A stretch of 64,000 nucleotides of DNA from Lunularia cruciata. Its lineage: Eukaryota > Streptophyta > Marchantiopsida > Lunulariales > Lunulariaceae. A program made the position numbers and the translations under genes. Shown in pieces: positions 43,041 to 57,087 of the stretch. The stretch is taken from positions 59,929,089-59,993,088 of the forward strand of contig OX419761.1 of assembly GCA_948567375.1 (NCBI GenBank). Direction: 5' to 3'. The notes beneath the pieces are model-generated. The model did no database searches, was not told the DNA's origin, and saw only the letters and a list, made by a program, of their open reading frames with translations. Numbering within the stretch: position 1 is the stretch's first letter; each line of letters begins with the position of its first letter.

Positions 43041-46000
43041 GCTTCTTAACAAACTAGCTTCAACATTGAAAAGCATAACAAACTTCTTCTCTATTAATCT
43101 TTCTCAACCAAGCTATTGATGAATTACCGTTTTATTGCATTGTAATTTACACTTTTTATTACATTTTAATTTAAAAGTCAACTTAGAGATATTAGTTTAT
43201 AATGAATAAGAGTCTATAGTTACTTATATTTTTGTAACTTAACTAAGATCTATCTTGCATTAACCCACTTCTTCCATGTCCTTTTGTCAATGTAAATGAA
43301 CTCCTTGTCACCCTTACAAATTAATTTTGCTTTAAAAAATTTCAATTTGATTATGGAATCTATGATCAGTGTTTAATATTTGGTCTACTTCTTTTAGCTT
43401 GGTTTTCTTAGCATAATCCATAAATTACTTCCAAGTGAACTAGTTGAGTCTTCATCAATTTTACTAGGGGTAGTAAGCATATTCAGTTGTAAAGTTATAC
43501 CAAAGAATAGATTAAAAGAGGTTACTTGCTAAAGAAATGTCAAAAATTAAAGAACTGACTTTGGATTTGAAGTTTGTAGAAACTCATGAGGGAATGTGCA
43601 AGTCTTAAAAGGCATTGCTTATCATCTAAGAAATTCAAGTGAACTATCAATAGATAAGCTTATTTGCTACCATAAATGAGCTTATTTATATGGCAGAAAA
43701 AGTTGAAAAGAACAAAGGCTAATTCAAAATTAAGTAATCTTGTATATACAATAATCAAATGACAAGCTCCACGTTGCCAAAAAAAATTTACATTCAATGT
43801 TTCATAACACACTTTGAGATACCTAGATTGGTTAATATCTCTCTTAAATATATCTTGTTAAACATGGAAAATTAGTTAGAGATTTAGACATTGGGTCCTG
43901 GATAGCTTTTTAGGTTTTTATTATATGAATTATGGAGAGTAAGAAATTATTTGTACTTGGTAATTTAGGTCTATATATTTTTTGTTTTTTGAGCAACCTT
44001 GATAATTTTTCATGCAACATATAGCTTCTAATTTAGGTTTCTGTTGTCTTTCTTGAATTCAAATTATTAACTTCTTCAGATATTAATGTATTAAATAACT
44101 ATTTATAGGTAATTTATCTTTTTATACATGATTCTATTTGCTCTAGTAGCACCTAGAATCTGTCAAAATTATTTTCCTTATAAATAAAAGGAGTAGAATG
44201 AGTATGACTCTTAAGTATGTTAACCTTTCAGACATTTGGTTTGGGTGGTCATGTTCTTAGTATCTATGCAAAGCATACTAACTATTCAATCTAAAGAGAC
44301 TAAGGAGAACCTTAGTTTGAGCATCTTATAGGTTGTTCATCTTTATTTCTATTGCATAAAAATTTATCCTTTCAATATAAATTAGATAGCACAAAAAATA
44401 CCTTTTAAAAACTTGGAATAAAATTGATGGAAACGGCAACAAAGCATATCTTAAAATTACTTGCAAGGATATTCTAGATTTATTTTGACAGTTCTTGGTT
44501 TAATTTGCCCACAAAATTAATTAGAAATATTAAAGAATGAGGTAGAGAAATGAGGCAATATTATAATATTTAATTCCTTATTTCATATTTTTGTAACTTA
44601 ACTCCAAACTACATGTTCTTAATTCGAGCTTATTAAATTCTTCTTGATACTTGTGAGGTGTGTTGGATCATTAGCATGCTACCAATATAAATGATTTTTG
44701 GAACCATGTTAACGTATGATTGCATTTCACAGTCTACTTACGCACCATTATTACAGAATTTTTTTTTCCTAATCAAGTGAAAAGGTAGAAATCTCATTAG
44801 TCAGTCCAATCATGATTTTGATTTTAAATATAACTAAGCGTTTGTTGAATGTTACCTCTCATGAAGCTTATACAACGTTGGTTTCAAAACTGATTAAAAG
44901 TATTAACTCTTTTGTAAAACGGATGAATATATAACTATGATCCCTGCATAAAAGGTTGGAATACAAACAAATTCATGTTTAGAGACTCGATGACAAAATA
45001 TTCAACATCACGAATAACGAGTCATCTGTTCATATTTGTTATTTAAAAAGGCATAATTAGTTACTTCTGAATCAGTTAGGTGTTGCTAATCTCTCTTTGT
45101 TGCCCTCTTCTCCTAATTCTCTTCACGGAAGTGCTCTAGAAGCAATCTACGATGCAGAACATGTGTATTACCAAGATATTGTGCAGAAATGAATTGAAGG
45201 AATCCACTGTTTTAATTACTCATGGGTACAAATGTCGACACAACATTAAATTAATGAAGTGTTTAATTTATGCCTACCCGAGTGATCATCAATGCGTAAG
45301 GCCCCCTAATTTAAAAAAGCCTCCGAACGGAAAACAGAAAGTCAATACCAAACAAGAGAAGCTTCGAGGGGAAATTTGATGATTATGTCCAACTAACTTT
45401 GACAATGAAACATGGAAGCTTCATTTCTCTATGAGAAAACGCAAACAAAGAGTAGTGCAGTCCCGTGTGCTAATAAAACTGTCATGGGAAGCGGCACTGT
45501 CCAAATCCGAGGAGGGGCATTGTGTAGTTGTGCAGAGTTGAAGAAGAGGCTGTGTTGATTAGTGGAGAATTCGGTGGAGGGCATTAAGTGGCAACGAGGC
45601 CCTCGGCTACGAGAAGCACATGTGGGGAGGGTGGAGTTCGTATAGTAGTTACTTTACAAGTTGATTACCATCAGCTCCGTGGCAACTCAACCCCTTGCTG
45701 TAAATTCCTCTCTTCTCACTACTTTTTCGCCTCACTCAATTTGTCAAGCGTTTTAGTTGCTGGAGTCGATTGAATGTCTGCAGAGAGTGCAGCTGGTTTC
45801 CAAAATATTTTTTTTAGGTACATTGCGTCTATCGCTTTTGTTGCTATACTAGATTTTTGAGTCCAATTCCACCCAAGCTGCAGTTGGCAACTGGATTGTC
45901 TGTATCTTACTGGCATTCTCCTCAGCCATTCGTTTCTTTGTGCTGCGTGAACTTGCTTTGGCGAATCTGAACTTTTGATTGGATGTGTATAATTCTGTAG

Positions 46001-46265
46001 ATTTTGAAGTCTGTGCCCTCGTCTATTACAATTTGTTATCTCCGAGCCACGATGTTAATTTCGAGTCAACACAAACCCGTAACAATTTTCACCTGATCTG
46101 GAAGGCTTAAAACAACTCCGAGAGAAAAACGACAATGCATACTGACCGACCTTCTCTAAAAATATGCGTGTGTAGAAGCTGAGTAGCCGTTTACGGAAAG
46201 AGTGGATTATTAGTGCTAGGAAGAGCGTTAGGTGATCCGTGATCCGTTTATTCAAATCAGCCAAA
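43041..46265. other. AT-rich intergenic DNA and ELP6 promoter region
   Basis: 43.0-45.0 kb is very AT-rich with no frame, LTR end or RNA gene that I can support. From about 45.1 kb the base composition rises in GC to that of the gene region. The last few hundred bases before 46266 should hold the ELP6 promoter and 5' UTR; I see no clear TATA box at the expected distance. Confidence 0.5.
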
Positions 46266-47314
46266 ATGGTGGAGGAATTGGCGGAAAGGATTGGCGTCAA
46301 AGGAGGATCCATGGTATTGATAAAGGACTGTGTTGCGTGCAAAGGAGGGTTCATGCTGCACTATCTGCTTACGAAGCTTCTCACAGATACCAACGCTAGA
46401 GTCGTAATGCTGGGTCTCTCCGAACCCTTCTCTCACTACGCACGAATCGCCCGGAAACAGGTGAATTGAGAAATGTGGACCATCTTAGGGTGGCAACGAC
46501 GTCCTGGTAATTAAGGTTTAGGGTTTTGGTGTTTCACACAACGAAGACAGACCACCCTTGTACCGAAGTTTAGAAAGTCCAGTTCATAATAACGACAAGT
46601 TGAATGATATCACAACTATTCTTTCCGTTTTGGTATCATCAGGGTTGCAATCTGCAAACCATGCGGGACAGTGGCCGCTTTGGTTTCGTTGATCAACAAC
46701 AGGTGCTGAATCCAGAAGGTAGTCCAGGTAAATGGACGTGTATTTTAGTCTTATGAATTTTTCGTGTTCTTTCTCTTTGTTGCAAATGGTTCTTCATGGT
46801 GAATAAACGAGTAACCTCTCGCAGATCCTGGTGCAAATCTGACCTCCAATTCAGAAAACCCACTATCCGGGCTGTACCTGAAAGTAAGAGAGGCAGCCAA
46901 AGTGAAGGCCTCAGATATTCATAATGAAATCGGGGAGCAGACGTGCATAATGGTCGATGATGCTTCCATACTGGATGTAATTGCTGGAGGCTCTCAAAAT
47001 TTTGTTCTCGACTTTCTGCATTATTGCAGAGCACTCAAATGTGGACAACAGGTTCGTCTGTTGTCACATTCCTGAATTTGCAGATTCCTAGGCATCTGAG
47101 TCCTGTTTCTCTCTGACTTGACATAGCTGGAGTGTCCTGGTTTAAAATAAAAGACCTTTGCTCACAGAGGTGTTCTGTAATCCTGCTTACGCATCAAGAC
47201 GTCTACGAGGAGCCTCCTGATTCATACATGAACTTGGAGCTGGAGTATGCTGCCGATACCATTCTTACGGTGGAACCTTTAACTACTGGACTGGCAGCTG
47301 ACGTTCATGGCCAG
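46266..47314 (+). CDS. ELP6: Elongator complex subunit 6 (exons 1-4; C-terminal end unresolved)
   Basis: Exons by eye: 46266-46460, 46643-46727, 46825-47051, 47168-47314, all with GT-AG ends and consistent phase. They give 218 codons. Landmarks: MVEELAERIGVKGGSMVLIK (N-terminus), FMLHYLLTKLL, ARVVMLGLSEPFSHYARIA, GCNLQTMRDSGRFGF, a Walker-B-like IMVDDASILDVIAGG (exon 3) and VEPLTTGLAADVHGQ (exon 4), all typical of Elp6. Elp6 is a RecA-fold protein lacking a P-loop that joins Elp4 and Elp5 in a ring needed for wobble-uridine modification of tRNAs by Elongator. The ATG context (CCAAAATGG) is good. Plant Elp6 is somewhat longer, so one or two exons remain to be found downstream. Exon 4 also stays open well beyond its donor site (next entry). 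Confidence 0.85.
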
Positions 47315-47743
47315 GTAACTCGATTCCGGAACAGGTCACTATTCGTACCTACGATAAGGCAGTTTGACCAATACTTGCATGAGATTAGATTTTTAAACGC
47401 AAATCTCGTAATATGTGGCAGCTCACGGTACTCCACAGAACGGGGCAACTGCAGAATCTCCATTCTGATGGGAGAACGAGATCTAGGCTTCAGAAGCATC
47501 AGTTTAGAATCATGGAGGGTACCGTTCAATTTTTCTTGCCAGGGCAACTATGAGAACGTGAGACAACATTTCTTAGTTGTGTCTAATGGTGAGTCATGTA
47601 AGCATTCAATCGTTGTCAAACCAGTTGAAAGCGTCTCCAATGCCTTCGAAAAGAAGATTTTTGCAGATTCATCTGTTTGTATGGGATTCCCGCTGCTGAT
47701 TTCTTTTGCAAGATATTGGGTGCATACTGGGGTACACTTCTGA
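47315..47743 (+). other. open read-through extension of ELP6 exon 4
   Basis: The exon 4 frame continues without a stop for 142 codons past the GTAACT donor and ends at 47741-47743. A second donor-like site, GTGAGT, lies at 47588. The added text does not resemble the Elp6 C-terminus I know. It could be chance, an intron-retention product or a lineage-specific tail. Confidence 0.3.
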
Positions 47744-47751
47744 TTGCTGTG

Positions 47752-50450
47752 TGATCCGAGGGCTATTGTAAGTTTTATTTGAACAGTGTATTATGAAATC
47801 ATACTAAAGTCTAGCACGAGTCTGCAGTCTTACAAATTACAGTATTACCAGTATTGCTCAGTGTATCTATGCTTTTCATCTTTTCATAAGTCCAAAGTAT
47901 GCTCAAACTTAGCTGACGTATCATGTCATACTGTGTGACAATTACAGACATGTGCAGGTATTGTACGAACTTCCAGGTTAGGAGGTTTTTCCACAGAATT
48001 GCAACAAGTTAATCAAGGTATACCAACCTGGTAGAATCATCTCCTTTAACGTTGTTTCTTATAGTGTGCCCCAGGTGTTTCGCAATTGATTTGAATCAGT
48101 AACGTCATGCACCTGAGTAACATCTCTATTCTCTGCATTGATTATGATGCAGATTATGTGGAGTTATGGAGTATATGAGTTCGAGTGTAACATCATGGGA
48201 GAGTTTCTGTCCTCGTTTGGTCAATCATTCGCCTCATGTACTAATCCTGAAGTGTTATAAGGTACTATGTGAGCATTCGATATCCTTAAAGGTAGAGTTC
48301 GTCCTCTCTCAATATTTTACTCTGGTGTTACTCCATGACACTTGCTTTGAAAGGTGGTAATGGGTCCAAATATTTTATCAAGCTGCTCTTATCAACCCAG
48401 AAGTTTCATATCCATTTTGAGCCGGTTTGGTAGTATCAGTGATGCTGAGCGTGAGACGGAATGAATGAGTGCTAGTGCGAATGCAAGAAATTTTCAAGTC
48501 AAAGCATTTGTAATGGTCGAACATTCGTCAGGTCTAGCTTTTCACAAGTTTATTCAAACAACGGTACTTATTCTAAGCTAGGGATAACTAGATAACCAGT
48601 CAATACACATCTAGTGCTTGGCTTCATACTTCATTGTTCATTCTTCGGGCTCACAAGGCGTACATCAAGTGCTGGCCAACTATTGTCTTCAGCCGAAGCT
48701 GTTTGAAGTTGAAGAGCTTTTCTTCGCTTGTTGGCATATGTTCGCTCTGGCATTGAGCAGGGGTTTCGTCTAAGCGTTAATCATTACAGTCAGTGCGTGA
48801 AGTCCTTGTGGAACGCACAGTAACTCGAGCTAGTGCTATCAACAGCATGGATTGTTGCAAGCGCCAACCTACGTCCACATCCACACTGAAGTGAGGGTTC
48901 TGTTGCTCTAACCTTTTGACCTTTATTTCTGTATGCGCATCATAGTCAAATAAACCTGCAAGTAGTAGCTCCACAACAGGGTGCTTCATCCATTTGAAGA
49001 TGTTTGGATGAGAGATCTGCTGATAACGCAAGGCTTTGTTTAAAGTGACAACTGGGCATGCGCAGTGTCTATTGTTATGATGTGGGGAATGTAACTACCG
49101 TTCATGGCCGAATTTTCTGTTATTACAATATATGTAAAAAATAGCCATTGCATCGTTGCATTGGAGGCACGCCCTATCTTTAATAAACGATAATTTGCTT
49201 TTCCTGTTCCTGTCCTCCAGATGATTTGACTCACCCTCATTTCGGCACGACCATGCTACAAAAGTGCGCAGTGTTAACTACGTAATTTAATCCGTTCCCT
49301 AATGAGCCATGGTCATCTGCATGGATGCTAAAGCCGCAGTGATGTCGCGGAAACAAAACTGTGTATTGTACAAGATATTACACCAGATCGACACGCTGTT
49401 CACCTTCATATAACTAGCTGTCCGTTACACGGCAGGTTACACAACTCGGAGTATTGCTGATTGAAACTTTGGGACCAACACAGTAGGAACTTATAGGATA
49501 ACAAACAAAGTCTTATGTTCCATCGTAGACTTAAGCGAGAGTCGATTGCATTTGAGCAAAGCCGGACAGTATATTTCACCAAAACCTTTCAGAGTTCTGA
49601 CACCACCTATCTCAGTCAACAGAAAATTACAAAACATTCTCAAGAGAAATCTACCGTGTACGGAAGAAGCAGGCTTTTACCTCAATTCCCAGATTCAACT
49701 ATGTGGTAGGCAAGTTTACACTTTATAACCGCGTATGGATCTCATCCACAATACACAGAAATCTCAAAAGTCCATCGTGAAATGAGAGTTCGATACTGTA
49801 CTTCACTGGTGTCTAAGCTTTATTACCACAACTAGAGAATATGGCTATAGCAAAACGTAGCGATGATCTTGCACAATCGTAGCTATGATTCTGGAGTCAA
49901 CATAAGATGCAAGTCCATCCATATAAGTTGGGAAGTCACATTCATTCGTAATGCCCACGCCCTATTTCAAACATCTTTCCTTTAACGATCTCTTACTGAG
50001 CCTGTACGCCCATCGTGTGAGTCCTTTCATTGTTCACTCGTCGCCAAAGAAAGTAGAAAATTCAACTTTATTCCAAATATTTATTTGGATATGAAGGTGT
50101 TCTCAAAGATTGCTTCTCTGATAGCTTGGCCCAATTGTCGAATCATCGGAGTAAAGAGAAATTGTTTGAAATTTTTATCTCGGAAGGTCGCGGGCTGTCC
50201 ATCCTTAGGTATGGTGCCTGAGGATGCACCATTTCCTGTATTTCTTAGGAAGACAGAAGTTTTCACTGAGGCTGCCTGCGTATACTTACAGTACTGTATT
50301 GATGGACTCTTGACAACGAGTATCGAGCGAGCACACAGATCGCACAGGCCGACCGTCAGATCCTTGATCGCGAACATGTTTGAGTTTGAAAAACACCCGC
50401 TCAGGTTTCGCCTTGCCGCGAATCTCATTTACGAGTTCTCACTGCTGAGT
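47752..50450. other. intergenic, no supported gene
   Basis: It probably holds the last ELP6 exon(s) and 3' UTR in the first kilobase. A minus-strand frame at 48777-49031 (with FDYDAHTEIKVKRLEQQ) has coding-like composition but no ATG and no match I can name. The overlapping frames of 115 and 133 codons at 50081-50486 lie on opposite strands in the H3 promoter area and are probably chance. Confidence 0.4.
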
Positions 50451-50458
50451 GGGGAAAC

Positions 50459-50468
50459 TTATATAATC
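50459..50468 (+). promoter_or_regulatory. candidate TATA box of the histone H3 gene
   Basis: TTATATAATC lies about 350 bases before the H3 ATG, with a GATCGCGA motif about 90 bases upstream (near 50366) that resembles the histone octamer core (GATCCGCG). The spacing is only reasonable if the 5' UTR carries the intron described next. Confidence 0.45.
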
Positions 50469-50545
50469 GTTCTCGCTGATCTATGATACTATCTGCCTGC
50501 CATTCAATCCCTCTGCGCTTACTCTTCTGAAGTTTGGAGTCTTCC

Positions 50546-51220
<675 letters not shown>

Positions 51221-52229
51221 GCTTACCTCTATGTAGACTCTATTACCAGCTCTTACTCGTAACACAGGACGTTCAAAGCAGTAGGGAATTAGATGTTTGA
51301 AATGTTACCCGAAATGAGTGGCACATCTCGTACCACTAATATCAGTGAAATATAGGCTCCCAGCAACAGTTTTGTGTACTTGGTCTGGATGGCTCCAAGC
51401 TAATTGTCTATGCTAATCATGACATTATCACCGGTCGAAACATTGTAAATAAAGCCAATTCTCAAGCTACACGCTGCAGAGTCCCGTTGAACGTTGTGTA
51501 CTTATGGTTGTATCTATCATCTAGCTGAGGTGGAAGTATCGATGACGCTGAAGTAGTGTCATCAATACTTTAGTATGCCATTCTAACATAAAGCTTTTCT
51601 TCACTGTAACATGCCTTCACGTTGATGTTCTAAGGAAGATGGAGTCTGAACGAAAGGGTTGAAACACTGAATCTGAGATCAATTAATGCAATTCTAAACT
51701 AGTTCTATTTCCTCAATGCAACGAACTATAACCTCAATCAAACCCACACCCCGGTGAGAAGATTGGCACTCGTTTTGAAAATTAACAACTGTATCGTTTA
51801 TATTCAATGAAGATTAACAACTGTATCGTCTTTGATGTTCATTGTAAATTAACCACTGTATCGTCTGTGATGTTCAATAGATGATAGCACGTGAATGAAA
51901 AGATTAGACTTGAAACGAAAAAATCGATTACCAGTCGCAGATTACCAACCATGAAATAATGCTTCCTCTGTTTTGTTTTGCAAAGTATTACTTGTACGAA
52001 CACTTAGATGGCTGAAAATTCTCATCATAGATGAGAAGACGGGTGACATTGAAAATGCCAAGAAGCCGCAACGTCAAACCCAATTAGGAATAAAGCTGAC
52101 CGTCAAGTAGCTAGTTAGCGAAAAATATTCCCATTGATCAATGAAAATTTGATGTAACAATAAAATCAAGAGCAGGGTGAAAATAAATGAGATGCGGATC
52201 TTCAATCAGGGGCGGAGATGAACGCCCAA
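51221..52229. other. H3 3' UTR and intergenic DNA
   Basis: No gene is seen. I did not find an animal-type histone stem-loop just after the stop. Around 51780-51880 the phrase TTAACAACTGTATCGT(T/C)T recurs three times at spacings of about 40 bases (51784, 51817, 51850), a small tandem repeat. Confidence 0.5.
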
Positions 52230-52301
52230 GGGGCATTGCGAGAATCGAACTCGCGGCCTCTTGCACCCAAAGCAAGAATCATACCACTAGACCAAATGCC
52301 C
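52230..52301 (-). tRNA. tRNA-Pro (anticodon UGG)
   Basis: The reverse complement folds into a standard cloverleaf. The acceptor stem GGGCATT pairs with AATGCCC. The D arm contains TGGTCTAGTGGTA (A box). The anticodon stem CTTGC/GCAAG encloses the loop TTTGGGT, giving anticodon TGG. The T arm is GCGAG-TTCGATT-CTCGC (B box). Length is 72 nt with discriminator C and no intron. Downstream on the minus strand the first T-run (ATTTT) lies about 50 bases away, which is far for a Pol III terminator. Confidence 0.96.
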
Positions 52302-53850
52302 ACATATCGCTTTGCTCATCATACACTTCTATCAATAAAATCTAAGCAAAGAATAAGTGCTGTTCAAAAGATTAAAACATGCTCAAGTTATTGGTGTGGA
52401 CTCAGCATCTATTCTAGCTATTTATCTCTCATGTTACTTGGAGCCGTAGAGTCGGCTCTTCACAACTCAAAAATGTCAACTGGACCAGTTTAGGGTCACT
52501 GAACTTAAAAAGAAGGGATGAGTTGACACGATCAAATTAGACAAGAAAGTGCTGGAAACTGTAGACGTGGTGCACTTATGCCGGTAAATATGCCCCACTG
52601 ATATTGCTACTCACTTTCAGAAAATGAAGTTTGAAGATCCTGCTAATGAAATCTGTTGCTACCAAGTCCCCGTTGAGGAACCTTAGACCCTCGAAATGAG
52701 TCAGACCCCATTCCCATTCGTTGTCCGTTAGCAGCCCTTATCTGGTTGTCCATCGCTCGTTTGGAAAGGGAAGCTCACAAGCATCTGTAGTGCAGTGGCC
52801 ATGGCTTCAGCATGACATGTACTCTGGACCGGAACATAAGGTAAGAAGCGGAGTTGGTTAAGGCTTCTGTCGTTACGGGAATGGCCACTGTGGCCCATTT
52901 CGTGTGCAGCAGCAGCTAGCTAGCCAGGAAAGAGAGGAAACATTGCAGCAGAGGTGAGGATAGACCTGGGCAGAGGACGCTAGCTGAAGTCTTTCGAGGT
53001 AATTTGAATGTACGAGAGTTGTGGAGAATTTGTTCTCTGTAGCCTGTGAGTGCAGCAAGGGAACAAAAGATGCTTGTTGATCCGGATAGTATCCCCGATT
53101 TTGCTGGAATTGCATAAGAGATTAGAATGGACCGAGTATGCGTTGTTGACGATTGGGAATGTGGTCTGAGCTGTAAAGTCCAGGAGAAAATTGAAGCTAT
53201 TCATGCTTATATGCCAATCGCTGGTGGCTGTTTGGAGAACGTAATTAAGCAAATAAGTACCTACTGATGCTTTTACCGTTGGTAGTCATTATCCTTTTGT
53301 CCGAAGCTGACCGAGTGAGTTGTACTCTTCACTCAGATTTGTCCATCAGTGCCAGATTCTGCAATTAGTAAGATGATAAGACGGGAGAAACAGCACAGCA
53401 CGTTATGGGTTCCTGCCTAGTTGATATGTTTGCGCAGTATCACTGTAAAACTTGGGTGTGACTCTGCGTCTGTCGAAGGATGTGGGGAGGGTTGTTGGTG
53501 AATGTAGAATTACAAGGTGATAGACTTGGCGTCTCTTCATCTGCTCTTATGCAACTGATGCTTATGTGTTTTAGGAGATGGAGGTCGTTGGTGAATAGAT
53601 ATTGGGCTCTGTTTTAATATGACATTACGGTCTAGTGCTGAGTGAAAGACAAGCCATAGAATTTATTGGTGAAAATTTAAATTCACTCAGTTTTGCCGCA
53701 GTCGGCAACGGAATTGGTTCAAGCATTGGAGCACTGCAGCCCTAACAATTGATTAGCGTGATTTGCAATTGGGAGGTGATGTGTATGCTGATAGGCAATA
53801 TTCCAGTTGCTCATTATTTGTTCCTGTAGGAGCGTCGCCGAGAGACAGTC
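52302..53850. other. intergenic, nothing supported
   Basis: Mixed composition, short frames on both strands, no splice-consistent exons that I can join. It may include the 5' part of the candidate gene that follows. Confidence 0.4.
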
Positions 53851-53993
53851 ATTAACTTGGATTTCAGGGAGGAAGTGATCTTGCTTTTGCGATCCTGGAT
53901 GTTTCTTTTTTATCTTATTTTCGCTTTTCTGTTTATTTACTTTAATTCAAAAGTCAGTTTATTGATATTGGTTGTTCATCCATATACTTGTAG

Positions 53994-55870
53994 GCTAGAC
54001 GAGAGTGTCGCCCACTTGAAAGGATCCTGGTTGATAGGCCTGGAGAGGATTATGACTACCATGATTGCTGCCCCAATCGGGCTGGGAAAGTTCACTTCAG
54101 GCGCTATTTCAAATGTGAAGCAAACTGTGAGAACCCGTCAAGCGTTCTCCATTCTTGTAAGGGGGTCATGCTGTTCCACTGGAGACAAACATTCTGCCGT
54201 TGCGCTGCGGCTAACCCAGGTATGTGCCCTCTCTCCTGCACTTTCTGTCATGAAAAATCAAGACATTAGAGCAGTTTAAGTACAGACACGTCTCAAGGGT
54301 TCAGTCAAGGGGTGCAGTATAAGTTGCATACGAGAACGGTGAATGCTTTCTGCTAATCTCTCCTACAGGCAGTTCAATGATCCATCCCATCTGCACATAA
54401 ATGTTGGCAAGGGAACAGAAATGTTTCATTTACATCTAAAAGAGCTTATCACAACTCACCAAGAATGTCTTTCTCGCTCGGATTTGACCTTCTCCTCTGC
54501 AAGTAGATGAAAATTAACCAAGCTTGGAATGACTGGGGTCAGTCATGTGCAAAGTCTCGTTTGTTGCCTGATATGGAGAGTGTTGCACGGAGGGTGAAAG
54601 GTGGACCTATGCTCTTGCAGGCCTGTGATGTGGCCTGAAGTCGGCATGATGGGCCAATTTTTTGCCAGGATGCTCCTAGGCACTTCATATCAGGAGCGGA
54701 AACTTCGAAGGGCTCAGAAGTAGGGAAAGCACTGGGACCAATGGCGGCATCCGCAGCATTTTTCCTGCAGGTCATACCTATTTCACTCCGTCTCTTTGTG
54801 AGACTCTGGATGTCGCTGATGGTCACAGCAACAGAAATTAAGACCTACGCGTAGATGTCAAATGCATTACTTTTACCCATCATTCGAGGTGGAGATGATT
54901 AGTCCATCTAAAAGCTGCAGTGGTCAGGAGGATGGAGAAAGTTGTGAAGTTTTAATGTGATCTGACTTTCTTCTTTACTCTTGACGAGATCAGACTGCCG
55001 GCCCTTCACTTGCCGAGGTGGTTCCGGGGACGATGTTGGATGACGGTCAATATTGGTTGGAGGTTGCGCTAACAAGTGGAGCTGTTGCCTTTGTATACTT
55101 GTTGGTCGTTCCGGTAATTGTCTCTCACTTGAAATTGTCCATCTATAGATAGCAGAATCTTATCGACTTACCACGTCCCTTGGTCTATCCTAGCCGACGG
55201 TGAAAGGTCCGGGCTGTGGAATACAACCATGAATTCTTCTTTGTTCTCACTGTGTGACCGGGGAGTTCTCTAAGATCTTTATTTGGCCTTTTCTAGCGAT
55301 TTAACCATCTGATAATGCATGAGATACGGTTCTTGCGTTGGCTTGCACCGTCCAAGATTCCTTTGTACATGTATGGTGGAAACATGAACTCCATCAACAC
55401 CATTTCCTTGTACCGTAGTACTGTGCTTTATAAGAGAGCGGTTACCCCTACGTAGTGATACCCAGATAAGTGTCTGGATCGACGTGGACTTTGCTGAGCA
55501 GACAATGAAACGTTTTGAGAATCTTTCTCTTATTTTGTTCGTCATGTCCTAGCACCTTCAATACCTGCTACTGTCTACGATATTTTGAGGACAAAGGCTT
55601 TCAAGCTCAATTGCCAATTCTAGTCTCGTTCCCTCTATCCAGGCTATTATCTATAACTATCTACGCCTCCGATGGTACAAGAGGAGCGCGCTGGAGACTT
55701 ACTTCCAGTTCCTGTTGGTGTTCATTTTCTTCCCGGGGTAATTACTTACAGCCTATCCATCTCAATTATGGACGTAATGCGCTTCGGATGTCCAAGTGGT
55801 GTGAAGGTCTCTGACCAGTCCTTGACTAACCTAAATTTTATCCCTCATACTCGTGTGAAGCTTCTGTAAA
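53994..55870 (+). CDS. candidate gene of unknown function (exons uncertain)
   Basis: Several exon-like blocks lie in line. One is 53994-54219 (acceptor CTTGTAG, donor CAG|GTATGT), open in two frames; one of these is Cys-rich with nine Cys (DYDYHDCCPNRAGKVHFR). About 54660-54840 is open with VGKALGPMAASAAFFLQVIP. About 54990-55110 has DDGQYWLEVALTSGAVAFVY, a likely membrane segment, before donor G|GTAATT. About 55670-55800 has VHFLPGVITYSLSISIMD. I cannot join them with certainty and recognise no domain. A membrane or secreted protein is possible. Treat this as a place to look, not as a firm gene. Confidence 0.25.
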
Positions 55871-57087
55871 CAGGCATGCATGCACATTTTTCTTCAAAAT
55901 ATTTCTATGAGCAATTTTTTGTTCGCACAGTGCATTTTCTTAGCTAGTAAAGGTATGGAAGAGGCTCAATAGTTGCTGAGAGTTACAAGATGGGAGTCCC
56001 GTTATATCTATCATGGCATCTTCCTCGCTCAGAATAATTAACTTCATCTCTGTCCTCCAGATTGCTGCTTTTGGCACCATTCATCAACTTCAGGCGTCTT
56101 CCCAAGGAGGGAACTGAGGCTCCTTGAAAGGAGATGACCCGATAGTACACTCTTTGTTGAGGAAGAACGAGTCAGGGAAAGCAGATATGCAAAAGTGGCA
56201 GCGTTATGAGGCTAACATTTATGTTGTAACACGTGACTTCTGTTTTCTGGTAGAGGATGAATTTGTAAAATTTGTATCATGTGAAAGATTCACACTATTT
56301 GTCAATTAGTATCCAAATTCTACGACGCTCCGTAGCAGTGTATTGTGCCCGTATTCGCACTTTCAAAAACTATCCACGACATCTCTGTTGCGTAAAATGA
56401 GCTCATACTGACGGTATTGTGTCTCAGCTTACAGTGTTTGTTGAGAAATTCGGTCCCAGTATGATGCTTGGTTAGGCAACAGCCCTCATGGCCGTTTCAT
56501 TCTTGCACTGTGTTCTAAACCAATTACACAAATTTCACTGTCTGTCTTCAAGTTGCTAATTTACATTGTGATACGTTTATAGACAGATCGACCCATACTG
56601 GTGTCGCTAGTCAGATCATCAATTCATCAAGTTATCTTTCGAGGTTTGGACGGAGTTGTGATGGGGAGAGAGGACGGCATCAAGTGTGCCATCGGCTGTT
56701 GAGCACATCTGATGTCCTGATCGCTTCCAAGCTATATCTGAGGTCAAAGAAGTCCCGGGACAATATTGGAAGCAATACTTAAGCTAGAACCACTGTCAAA
56801 ACGAGAGACAACTTGATCATGTCCCAACTCATCACGTAAATAAATTTCTAGTGTAAGGGTCTCCACTGCCCACATCAAAGAATCGCCTCTAGGGATTTGG
56901 TTCAGGTAGTACAGTCTCCAAGAGATAACGCGCTAACAGCCCGTTTGACGCTAGTGTAGATCGACGTAACAAAAGACCTACTGTTCAATAAACACATATT
57001 AGAAACTTCTGTAGACCTATCGAGGTCGAACTCAATCTGGAGAATGAATGGATCAGCTCGACCCATAAAAAATGTGAACACACTTAC

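Noticed and set aside
50081..50486. Overlapping open frames of 115 and 133 codons upstream of histone H3
   Set aside because: They lie on opposite strands over the likely H3 promoter and TATA box, resemble no family and have no conserved motif; probably chance.
54539..54826. 95-codon minus-strand gene
   Set aside because: No splice or start support. The plus strand has an equally open frame with membrane-like text; neither can be confirmed.
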